Positions 1 to 6,672 of a stretch of DNA of 7,645 nucleotides are shown in pieces. The translations under genes were made by a program, and so were the position numbers. Source of the stretch: Candidatus Omnitrophota bacterium (GTDB taxonomy: Bacteria > Omnitrophota > Gorgyraeia > 2-02-FULL-51-18); contig JAHFFL010000051.1 in assembly GCA_023247955.1 (NCBI GenBank), forward strand, positions 1 to 7,645, read 5' to 3'. Position 1 is the stretch's first letter. Each line of letters begins with the position of its first letter. Under the pieces are notes generated by a model. The model saw only the letters and a program-made list of their open reading frames with translations, made no database searches and was not told where the DNA came from.

Positions 1-1
1 T

Positions 2-73
2 GAGACGCTCCTTATAGACACACCTAACCTCATTCCCTCCGTTTTGGATACCCTGCAGAAGCTAGCCGGTTAA
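2..73 (+). CDS. Possible 3' end of an upstream gene (partial)
   Basis: One plus-strand frame is open from the window edge to a TAA at 71-73, giving 23 residues that end in LDTLQKLAG. The helix-like, leucine-rich tail and the position before a promoter fit the end of a preceding gene. A frame this short stays open by chance often, and it uses the codons ATA and CTA, which are uncommon in the genes downstream. I do not recognise the family, so no function is proposed. It could equally be non-coding sequence. Confidence 0.3.
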   Translation, partial: ETLLIDTPNLIPSVLDTLQKLAG

Positions 74-87
74 TTTTCTTTCAGTGC

Positions 88-116
88 TTGACAGAATAAA
101 GGGTTTTTGTTAGTAT
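88..116 (+). promoter_or_regulatory. Sigma70-type promoter for the rimP operon
   Basis: A perfect -35 hexamer TTGACA (88-93) is followed by exactly 17 bp and then TAGTAT (111-116), which matches 4 of 6 consensus -10 bases. A shifted TATAAG at 114-119 matches 5 of 6 but has a 20-bp spacer, so the first pairing is preferred. Transcription would start near 122-125 and give a leader of roughly 65-90 nt before rimP. The surrounding DNA is AT-rich compared with the genes. It is the only convincing promoter I noticed by eye, so it probably drives the whole cluster. Confidence 0.65.
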
Positions 117-156
117 AAGCTCCATTGTTTCAGTAGGTTAGGGATTTGTCGTTGAG

Positions 157-184
157 AAAAAGTGGGTGAAAGCCCACTTTTTTT
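157..184 (+). terminator. Intrinsic terminator / attenuator in the rimP leader
   Basis: Bases 157-166 (AAAAAGTGGG) pair perfectly with 173-182 (CCCACTTTTT). A T-G wobble (167/172) closes a GAAA tetraloop at 168-171. The 3' arm runs into T178-T184, the U-run of an intrinsic terminator. The hairpin lies downstream of the promoter at 88-116 and only 6-30 nt before the two candidate rimP starts, so it should stop part of the operon's transcripts. A terminator-bearing rimP leader has been described in Gammaproteobacteria, and the GTGGG/CCCAC stem here resembles it from memory. That it is regulated, rather than simply ending upstream read-through, is inference. Confidence 0.8.
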
Positions 185-213
185 ATTGAATGTGGGAAAA
201 GGTCGCGGCGTCG

Positions 214-693
214 ATGTTACCGAATGGATTAGAAAATAAAAAGGAAGAGCTTCGGTCGGAAGTGGAAAAGCTCGGCGCCGAGCTTGTCGACGTTTGTGTA
301 AGGAAAATGGGCGGAAGGACGTCGGTGATTATCGTGGCCGACAAGCAAGGCGGTATCACGCTTGAGGACTGCGCGCGCCTCAACGGCCATTTGAGCATTT
401 TTTTGGATAAATTAGGCGAAGCCGAAGGCGGTTTTTCGAGTACGCCTTACACTTTGGAAGTCAACAGCCCCGGACTTGATCGGCCGCTCAGAAACCAAAG
501 GGATTTTGAGCGGTCCGTGGGGCGCACAGTGCGCGTGACCTATCAGGATGCTGCTGGCAGAGTCACTCATGATGCCGGTGAAGTCCGCGAGGTGAGGGAC
601 GGCCGGGTATTTTTTGTTCGTCCCGTCGGCCGGGGATTTTTTCAGGTGTCTCTCGGGGAAATCATCAAAGCACTGCGGGAGATTAAAGTTTAA
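214..693 (+). CDS. rimP: Ribosome maturation factor RimP
   Basis: RimP is a cytoplasmic protein that binds the free 30S subunit and is needed for its late maturation. Numbered from the ATG at 214 (159 residues), it has the N-terminal alpha/beta domain with LGAELVDVCV (20-29), DCARLN (52-57) and the family signature EVNSPGLDRPL (82-92), then a C-terminal SH3-like beta domain (about 94-159). The start at 214 leaves 16 residues before VEKLGAEL, the same distance as in E. coli RimP, and AAAAGG (197-202) could serve as a somewhat distant ribosome site. An in-frame ATG at 190 would add eight residues (MWEKVAAS) but sits 5 nt after the terminator U-run with no ribosome site. It is the first gene of the operon, and nusA follows after 21 nt. 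The family call is firm; the start is less so. Confidence 0.93.
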   Translation: MLPNGLENKKEELRSEVEKLGAELVDVCVRKMGGRTSVIIVADKQGGITLEDCARLNGHLSIFLDKLGEAEGGFSSTPYTLEVNSPGLDRPLRNQRDFERSVGRTVRVTYQDAAGRVTHDAGEVREVRDGRVFFVRPVGRGFFQVSLGEIIKALREIKV

Positions 694-714
694 AGCAAAG
701 GACGGGGAATTCCG

Positions 715-1911
715 ATGAGCACCGAATTACTCATGGTTTTAGAAAATATAGAACGCGAGAAAGGCATCAGCCGCAAGGTGTTGATCGAGTCGGTTGAGGC
801 CGCGCTTGTCTCCGCCGCGAAGAAGGTCCTCCATGACAAGGACAAAGACGTCGAGGTGAAGATCGACGTGGAAAGCGGCAAGATCAGGATTTATTCCGAC
901 GGGAAAGAGATTGTCTCGAACGAGTTCGGGCGCATCGCGGCGCAAACGGCCAAGCAGGTCATTTTTCAGAAGATAAGGGAAGCCGAGCGCGATGTGATTT
1001 TTAACGAATTCCATCAGAAATCGGATTCGATCACGAGCGGCACGGTATACCGTTTTGAAAAGGGCGCGCTTCTCGTGGATTTGGGAAAGACCGAGGGAAT
1101 GTTGCCGAAACGGGAGATGTCGCCGCGCGACAACTACCGTCAAGGGGACACGATTCGGGCCTATATCCTTGAGGTCAATAAGACCGCCAAAGGGCCTCAG
1201 ATCATTTTATCGCGTAGTCACCCCGGCTTCGTGAAACGCCTTTTTGAGCTCGAAGTGCCGGAGATTGCCGACGGCGTGGTCGAGATCCGCTCGGTGTCGC
1301 GCGAGCCCGGTGACCGCACGAAGATCGCCGTGTGGTCCAAAAATGAGAAGATCGACTGTGTCGGTGCTTGCGTCGGCATTCGCGGCTCGCGAGTCAAGGG
1401 AGTAGTCAAGGAGCTTCAGGGCGAAAAGATCGATATCGTACGCTGGAGCGACATCGTCGAGGAATTCGTGCAGGCCGCGCTCAGCCCCGCCGAGGTGTCG
1501 TCGGTCAAAATTTTGAGCTCGGAAGAGAAGAAGATCGAAGTGATTGTGGGCGATGACCAGCTTTCGCTCGCGATCGGCAAAAACGGCCAAAACGTGCGCT
1601 TAGCTTCGAAGCTGACCGGCTGGTCCATCGACATCCGCTCCAAAAAAGAACTCGCGAAAGAAAAATTAGAATCCCAAATGACCGCCGAGAGTTCTGCATC
1701 TGGTGACGGGCAGGCCGGCGGGCAAACGCCGATCGAATCTATTGAAGGGATAGGCCCCAAGACCGCCGCGGCGATGGCGGCCGCCGGTTATAAAACGCTG
1801 GCCGATCTGAAGAAGGCCTCCCCAAAAGACCTTTTATCGGTCAAGGGCGTCGGCGAAAAGACGTTGGAAAAAATTCTGAAAGCCATTGAGAAAAATAAAG
1901 AGGCGGAATAA
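715..1911 (+). CDS. nusA: Transcription termination/antitermination protein NusA
   Basis: NusA binds RNA polymerase and nascent RNA and modulates pausing, intrinsic termination and antitermination. The 398-residue protein shows an N-terminal polymerase-binding domain (about 1-105), an S1 domain (about 106-168), the linker RSHPGFVKRLFELEVPEI (167-184), KH1 with GIRGSR (221-226) and KH2 with the GKNG loop (288-291). A flexible Ser/Gly/Gln-rich linker (about 321-338) leads to a C-terminal helix-hairpin-helix module with two turns, EGIGPKT (344-350) and VKGVGEK (376-382). E. coli NusA (495 aa) instead carries two acidic repeats, and many bacteria have none, so this is an intermediate form. The start is backed by GGGGA at 704-708, 6 nt upstream. 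NusA may act on the hairpin in its own operon leader, as it is known to influence such terminators, but that is inference. Confidence 0.96.
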   Translation: MSTELLMVLENIEREKGISRKVLIESVEAALVSAAKKVLHDKDKDVEVKIDVESGKIRIYSDGKEIVSNEFGRIAAQTAKQVIFQKIREAERDVIFNEFHQKSDSITSGTVYRFEKGALLVDLGKTEGMLPKREMSPRDNYRQGDTIRAYILEVNKTAKGPQIILSRSHPGFVKRLFELEVPEIADGVVEIRSVSREPGDRTKIAVWSKNEKIDCVGACVGIRGSRVKGVVKELQGEKIDIVRWSDIVEEFVQAALSPAEVSSVKILSSEEKKIEVIVGDDQLSLAIGKNGQNVRLASKLTGWSIDIRSKKELAKEKLESQMTAESSASGDGQAGGQTPIESIEGIGPKTAAAMAAAGYKTLADLKKASPKDLLSVKGVGEKTLEKILKAIEKNKEAE

Positions 1912-1913
1912 AA

Positions 1914-4214
1914 ATGTCTGCGCGCGTGCATGAACTAGCCAAACAGCTCAAGCTTTCGTCAAAAGAGCTGATCGACAAACTTAAGCCGCTGAGAGCGGGT
2001 GTCAAAAGCCACATGAGCATTTTGACGGACGAGCAGGTCAAGTTTGCCAAGAATCTCATGAAAAAGACGTCTGCGGCTAAGCCAGCGCCGGCGAAATCCT
2101 CCGCCAAAACTTCGGAAGGTCTAAAGTCCGCCGCCAAAGCGCCGGACGTCCGGCCTTTGTCCGCACCGCCGCCCAAGATTGAAAAGCCGGCGGAAACGCC
2201 TTCCATCGCGAGCGTAAAAAAAGAGTTTCTGCTTCAGCGTATCGGGGTAAAGAACGCCCAGCAGGCGGCGGAGATAAAACATCGGCCTCAGGCCGCGTCC
2301 AGCACGCCGCCCAAACCCTATGCGGTCCCGTCATCGGCCCCGAGAACCAAGCCCGCTCACCCGGAGATCAAGAAAAAAACAAGGCCTTCGCCGGTTTTTT
2401 CGCAGGCAGAGGCATCTTTGGCCACGGCGACGACAACTGCTTCTTTGGAGACGAAAAAAAGAAAACTGGAGATCGAAGCGCCCATTGCGGTCAAAGATTT
2501 TGCCATCAAACTCGGCATCAAGCCCAATGAGCTGATCCAGCGCCTGATCCGCGTGAATATTTTTGCGACAATCAACCAGGCGATTAATTTTGAAATTGCC
2601 GCAACAGTGGCCGCGGATCTTAGTGTTGAGCTCGAAGAGCTCAAAAAAACCAGGGAAGTGGAAGGCCCGATTCGCCAAGCCGTCACCGATAAATCACTGC
2701 TGGTGACCCGTGCTCCGATTGTCACGTTCATGGGGCATGTGGATCACGGCAAGACCTCGCTGCTTGACGCCATTCGAAAGACCAAGGTGGCCGCTTCTGA
2801 AGCCGGAGGAATCACGCAGCATATTGGGGCCTACGAGGTCTTTTTGCCGAAGGGTGCTGTGACTTTTTTGGATACGCCGGGTCATGAGGCCTTTACCGCG
2901 ATGCGGGCCCGGGGCGCGAAGGTCACGGATGTCGTCGTGCTTGTGGTCGCGGCCGATGACGGTGTGATGCCGCAGACGATTGAAGCGATAGACCACGCCA
3001 AAGCGGCGGGTGTCTTGATCCTTGTGGCGATCAACAAAATGGATTTGCCGTCCGCCAATTCCGACCGTGTCAAAAAAGCGTTGATGGAGCACGACCTGAC
3101 GCCCGAGGACTGGGGAGGAAAAACGGTGATGATCGGCGTATCGGCCAAGACCGGCAAGGGTATTGACGAACTTCTGGAAATGCTCGCGCTTGAATCCGAG
3201 CTTCTGGAGCTTAAGGCCAATCCGTCCGCGCCGGCATCAGGAATCGTGATTGAGGCCGAGCTTTCGAAGGAAAGCGGAGTCTTGGCGACGATGCTCGTGC
3301 AGGATGGGACGCTTCGCGTCGGCGACGCCGTAGTGGTCGGCTCCGACTATTGCCGTATTCGCGCGATGATCGATGACCGCGGGCAGCGAATCAAAGAAGC
3401 CCTGCCATCTACGCCCGTCGAGATTCTGGGGCTTCCCGCGGTGCCCAAAGCGGGGGACCGTTTTTACGTCGTCAAAGACGAGCGCAAAGCCAGGGAGATT
3501 GTGGATGCCAAGCAAGCCGAGCTCCGTGAAAAGGGAAGCCAGACATTCTCGCGTGTGACCCTTGAGCATCTTTTTGAGGACATCAAAGCCGGCAAAGTGG
3601 AAGAGCTGAAGCTGATCCTCAAGTCGGATGTGCAGGGATCCGTTGAGGCGCTTCGCACGACGCTTGGAAAGATTCAGTCCAAAAATGTCCGACTCAACAT
3701 CATCCACTCGGGCACCGGCGACATCAGCGAATCCGACGTGATGCTCGCCGCCGCTTCCAACGCCGTCGTGATCGGTTTCCATGTCGGGATGGCTACCGCC
3801 GCGGGCGAGATCGCCGAACGCGAACTCGTCGACGTGCGCTTTTACGAAATCATTTATGAGGTGAAGACTGCGATTGAAAAAGCGATGGAGGGACTTCTCG
3901 AGCCCGAGCTCAAAGAATCTCTTGTGGGCATGGCGGAAGTGCGCCAGGTCTTCAAGGTATCCAAGATTGGGACCATCGCCGGCTGCACGGTGCAAAAAGG
4001 CAAGGTCGTCAGGAATTACTCGTGCCGTGTGGTACGCGGCGGGCAGAAAGTCCACGACGGCAAGGTCACGAGTCTCAAGCGTTTCAAAGACGACGCGCGG
4101 GAAGTGCTCGAAGGGTTTGAGTGTGGCATCGGCGTCTCCAACTTCGATGAGATCTTAGTCGGGGATAAAATCGAGGTGTTTGAAATCGAGAAGAAAGCAA
4201 GAAAACTGGAATAA
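1914..4214 (+). CDS. infB: Translation initiation factor IF-2
   Basis: IF2 is the GTPase that places formyl-Met-tRNA on the 30S subunit and promotes 50S joining. The 766-residue protein has an N-terminal IF2_N domain (about 1-50), a Lys/Ala/Pro/Ser-rich disordered linker (about 51-185), and a second IF2_N-like domain (about 188-243). The G domain carries all five motifs: GHVDHGKT (274-281), GGITQHIG (298-305), DTPGHE (320-325), NKMD (374-377) and SAKTG (410-414). The beta-barrel, C1 (LILKSDVQGSVEAL, 567-580) and C2 (ECGIGVSNFDEILVGDKIE, 736-754) domains follow. No key residue is missing. Length lies between the B. subtilis and E. coli proteins. The ATG is 2 nt past the nusA stop, with AAAGAGG (1897-1903) inside the end of nusA as ribosome site, so the genes are likely coupled. 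Confidence 0.98.
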   Translation: MSARVHELAKQLKLSSKELIDKLKPLRAGVKSHMSILTDEQVKFAKNLMKKTSAAKPAPAKSSAKTSEGLKSAAKAPDVRPLSAPPPKIEKPAETPSIASVKKEFLLQRIGVKNAQQAAEIKHRPQAASSTPPKPYAVPSSAPRTKPAHPEIKKKTRPSPVFSQAEASLATATTTASLETKKRKLEIEAPIAVKDFAIKLGIKPNELIQRLIRVNIFATINQAINFEIAATVAADLSVELEELKKTREVEGPIRQAVTDKSLLVTRAPIVTFMGHVDHGKTSLLDAIRKTKVAASEAGGITQHIGAYEVFLPKGAVTFLDTPGHEAFTAMRARGAKVTDVVVLVVAADDGVMPQTIEAIDHAKAAGVLILVAINKMDLPSANSDRVKKALMEHDLTPEDWGGKTVMIGVSAKTGKGIDELLEMLALESELLELKANPSAPASGIVIEAELSKESGVLATMLVQDGTLRVGDAVVVGSDYCRIRAMIDDRGQRIKEALPSTPVEILGLPAVPKAGDRFYVVKDERKAREIVDAKQAELREKGSQTFSRVTLEHLFEDIKAGKVEELKLILKSDVQGSVEALRTTLGKIQSKNVRLNIIHSGTGDISESDVMLAAASNAVVIGFHVGMATAAGEIAERELVDVRFYEIIYEVKTAIEKAMEGLLEPELKESLVGMAEVRQVFKVSKIGTIAGCTVQKGKVVRNYSCRVVRGGQKVHDGKVTSLKRFKDDAREVLEGFECGIGVSNFDEILVGDKIEVFEIEKKARKLE

Positions 4215-4215
4215 A

Positions 4216-5244
4216 ATGGACCGCGTTCTCTCCGGAATGAGGCCCACCGGCCCGCTTCATGTGGGGCACTGGCTAGGGGCGCTTGAGAACTGGGTTAAGC
4301 TTCAAGAGACCCATGAATGCTTTTTTATGGTCGCGGACCTTCACGCGCTCATGGGGGAGTATGAACGTCCCGCCGAGATTTCAAAAAATTCGACGGCAAT
4401 GGTCATCGACTGGATAGCTTGCGGCATCGACCCCGAAAAGAGCGTGCTTTTCGTGCAGTCTCAGGTGCCCGAACATTGCGAGCTCGCTGCTTTGCTGGGG
4501 ATGATCACGCCGCTCGGCTGGCTTGAGCGAAGTCCGACTTACAAAGAACAGCTCAGGGAGATCGTAGGCCGCGACCTGACCACGTACGGTTTTTTGGGCT
4601 ATCCCGTGCTTCAGGCGGCGGACATCCTGCTGTACCGGGCGAACAAGGTCCCCGTGGGAGAGGACCAGGAGGCGCATCTGGAACTGGCGCGCGAGATCGT
4701 CAGGCGGTTTAAGCATTTGTACCGCGCGGACCGCGCGCTCGTCGAACCGGAAGCGCTTTTGACCAAGGAATCCCGCATCTTGGGGATGGACCGGCGAAAG
4801 ATGTCGAAGAGCTACGGCAACGCGATCAATTTATCGGACCCCGAAGAAATCGTCAGGAAAAAAGTGCAGTCGATGATCACGGACCCCGCGCGCGTCAAGG
4901 CGACCGACGCGGGACACCCGGAGGTCTGCAATGTGTACGGTTATTACCAGGTTTTTTCCTCCGCGTCGACGGTGAAGGAAGTTCACGACTGGTGCACCCA
5001 CGCGAAAAAAGGATGCACCGACTGCAAAAAGACCATGGCGGACTTTTTGATCGGACGCCTTCAGCCGATGCACAAGAAACGCCGTGAAATTTTAAGCGCT
5101 CTGGAAAAAGACAAGGACACCATTTCCAAAATATTGGAGGAAGGCAGGAAAAAGGCCCAAAAAATCGCGCGCCAAACACTGGAAGAAGTGAAGGGTCTTA
5201 TGGGGATAGGCGCCGTTCGGGATTTCAAGGGACGGGATAAATAA
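4216..5244 (+). CDS. trpS: Tryptophanyl-tRNA synthetase, probable iron-sulfur type
   Basis: This cytoplasmic class I enzyme attaches tryptophan to tRNA-Trp using ATP. The 342-residue protein has the HIGH-type motif PLHVGH (13-18) in a Rossmann fold, GEDQ (148-151) in the active-site region, and KMSKS (195-199). In the anticodon-side helical domain, C238, C260, C267 and C270 form a C-x21-C-x6-C-x2-C pattern. It is nearly the C-x22-C-x6-C-x2-C set that binds a [4Fe-4S] cluster in Thermotoga maritima TrpRS, so a cluster is inferred. The ATG at 4216 comes one base after the infB stop and directly precedes DRVLSGMRPTGPLHVGH, a normal family N-terminus; an in-frame ATG at 4180 lies inside infB and is rejected. 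The ribosome site is weak (CTGGA, 4206-4210), which suggests reinitiation by ribosomes finishing infB. Confidence 0.96.
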   Translation: MDRVLSGMRPTGPLHVGHWLGALENWVKLQETHECFFMVADLHALMGEYERPAEISKNSTAMVIDWIACGIDPEKSVLFVQSQVPEHCELAALLGMITPLGWLERSPTYKEQLREIVGRDLTTYGFLGYPVLQAADILLYRANKVPVGEDQEAHLELAREIVRRFKHLYRADRALVEPEALLTKESRILGMDRRKMSKSYGNAINLSDPEEIVRKKVQSMITDPARVKATDAGHPEVCNVYGYYQVFSSASTVKEVHDWCTHAKKGCTDCKKTMADFLIGRLQPMHKKRREILSALEKDKDTISKILEEGRKKAQKIARQTLEEVKGLMGIGAVRDFKGRDK

Positions 5245-5245
5245 A

Positions 5246-5989
5246 TTGGGCTACAAGATACGCCTCGACATGTTTGAAGGTCCACTGGACCTGCTTCTTC
5301 ACCTGATCAAGGAAGAAGAGCTCAACATTTATGATATTCCGATCGCACGGATTACCGAGCAGTACCTGGAATACCTGAATTTGATGGAGCTTTTGGATCT
5401 CGAGGTAGCCGGCGAGTTTCTCGTAGTCGCCGCGACGCTGATGCAGATCAAGTCCAAAATGCTCCTGCCGCCGGACCCGCAATCGCAGGAAGCGCCGGAG
5501 CCGGACCCGCGTGCGGAGCTGGTGCGGCGCCTCTTGGAGTACAAGACCTACAAGGAAGCGGCCGGGCAGCTGCGCGGATTCGAGGCCGAGAGGAGCCGGG
5601 TTTTTGTAAGGCCCGCGGCCGAATGGACGGGCGCGAACGGCGACGGTGATGCGTCTGCCATGCTCGGTGAGGTGTCGCTGTTTGATTTGATTTCGGCGCT
5701 GGCGAAAGTGATCGGCAACCTGCCGAAGGAAGTCTTTCATCAGGTGATCAAGGACGAATTCACCGTGGCCGAGAAGATACACGAGATTCTCCACTTGCTT
5801 GTGGAGCGGCCGGCGCTGCGTTTCAGTCATTTTTTTAAAAAGGCAAGGAACAAGATCGAGGCCATCACGACGTTTTTGGCCATTCTCGAGTTGGTGCGGT
5901 TGAAAGAGATACTCATCCAACAGCCGGACCGCTTTGGCGAGATCGAGATCGCAAGAAACGTTACTGAGCTTTCACCAAATAATGGATAG
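5246..5989 (+). CDS. scpA: Segregation and condensation protein A (kleisin)
   Basis: ScpA is the kleisin subunit that bridges the two heads of SMC and, with ScpB, forms the bacterial condensin used in chromosome compaction and segregation. The 247-residue protein has the hallmark N-terminal block FEGPLDLLLHLI (10-21), then NIYDIPIARITEQYLEYL (27-44). Helices with LMQIKSKMLLPP (65-76) follow, then a variable middle (about 77-145). The C-terminal winged helix ends in VRLKEILIQQ (217-226) and FGEIEI (230-235). The start is TTG, one base after the trpS stop, with a purine-rich GGGACGGGA (5229-5237) upstream. No nearby ATG fits, because the first in-frame one (5270) would cut into the conserved block. 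The one-base spacing to trpS suggests translational coupling. Confidence 0.96.
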   Translation: MGYKIRLDMFEGPLDLLLHLIKEEELNIYDIPIARITEQYLEYLNLMELLDLEVAGEFLVVAATLMQIKSKMLLPPDPQSQEAPEPDPRAELVRRLLEYKTYKEAAGQLRGFEAERSRVFVRPAAEWTGANGDGDASAMLGEVSLFDLISALAKVIGNLPKEVFHQVIKDEFTVAEKIHEILHLLVERPALRFSHFFKKARNKIEAITTFLAILELVRLKEILIQQPDRFGEIEIARNVTELSPNNG

Positions 5990-6048
5990 GCTGGCTGAGC
6001 CGATTTTGGAACGAGACAAGGAGACGTAGATAAAAACGGAGCCGTCGT

Positions 6049-6672
6049 TTGGACAAAGAAGAGTTGAAGCGGATTTGCGAGGCGGTCCTTTTTGCGAGCG
6101 ATAAACCGATGTCGGCGGAAGAATTGGCGCAGGCGTTCGATCGGGAAAGGCCTGGACTTGAGGAAATCACCGAGGCGCTTACGGCGTTGAAAGAGGAGTG
6201 TCGCACCGGTGACGGGGGGGTCCTGCTCGTCGAGGTTGCCGGAGGATACCAGTGGGTGACTAACCCGCGTCTTTCGGAGTATCTCAAGAAATTTTATGAA
6301 GAGCGCGAAAAGAAAAAATTACCGCAGGCGACTCTCGAGACGTTGTCAATCATTGCCTACAAACAGCCCGTTGCTCGCGCTGATATCGAGTTTATCCGCG
6401 GGGTCAACGTGGACGGCGCGCTCAAATCTCTGCTGGAAAAGGGGCTCGTGAAAATCGTCAGCCGCAGGGAAGCGCCAGGGCGTCCGATGCTTTATGGCAC
6501 GACACCGGAATTTTTGCAGCGCTTTGGGCTTAAGTCTTTGAAGGAATTACCGGCGCTGGCCGAGTTTAATCCTAAGGATTTGGACGCACGGCTCGGTATT
6601 TCGGAGGCGACCTCTGTGGATTCGGCGGAGCTGGCGGACGGTGAAGAAACGGAGAGCACACGTGAGCGTTGA
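6049..6672 (+). CDS. scpB: Segregation and condensation protein B
   Basis: ScpB dimers bind the middle of ScpA and complete the SMC-ScpAB condensin. The 207-residue protein contains two winged-helix domains: the first about 1-80, with RICEAVLFASDKPMS (8-22) and GGYQWVTNP (65-73); the second about 90-165, with ATLETLSIIAYKQPV (94-108), IEFIRGVNVDGALKSLLEKG (113-132) and the signature GRPMLYGTTPEFL (144-156). The acidic tail after about 170 is probably disordered. The start is a TTG with CGGAG (6037-6041) 7 nt upstream; an in-frame TAA at 6031-6033 excludes a longer protein. It lies 59 nt after scpA, the largest gap in the cluster, and its 3' end overlaps pheA by 11 nt. Confidence 0.95.
   Translation: MDKEELKRICEAVLFASDKPMSAEELAQAFDRERPGLEEITEALTALKEECRTGDGGVLLVEVAGGYQWVTNPRLSEYLKKFYEEREKKKLPQATLETLSIIAYKQPVARADIEFIRGVNVDGALKSLLEKGLVKIVSRREAPGRPMLYGTTPEFLQRFGLKSLKELPALAEFNPKDLDARLGISEATSVDSAELADGEETESTRER

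Noticed and set aside
2064..2470. Ala/Lys/Pro-rich low-complexity stretch in infB, considered as a repeat or insertion
   Set aside because: It is the variable disordered linker normal for IF2 between its N-terminal domains; no exact repeat units were seen.
3237..4055. 272-codon open frame on the minus strand within infB
   Set aside because: It lies wholly opposite the conserved C-terminal half of IF2, has His/Asp/Arg-rich composition typical of an antisense shadow, and matches no family I recognise.
4180..4215. Upstream extension of trpS by 12 codons
   Set aside because: It would overlap the end of infB by 35 nt, and the added residues are an out-of-frame reading of the IF2 C-terminus. The family N-terminus begins at the ATG at 4216.
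5225..5920. 231-codon open frame on the minus strand opposite scpA
   Set aside because: The plus strand encodes an unmistakable ScpA over the same bases. The minus frame is rich in Arg, Gln and His and has no recognisable motif.
5989..6001. Possible hairpin GGCT/AGCC after the scpA stop, considered as a terminator
   Set aside because: The stem is only four base pairs and no T-run follows, so it cannot be supported as a terminator.
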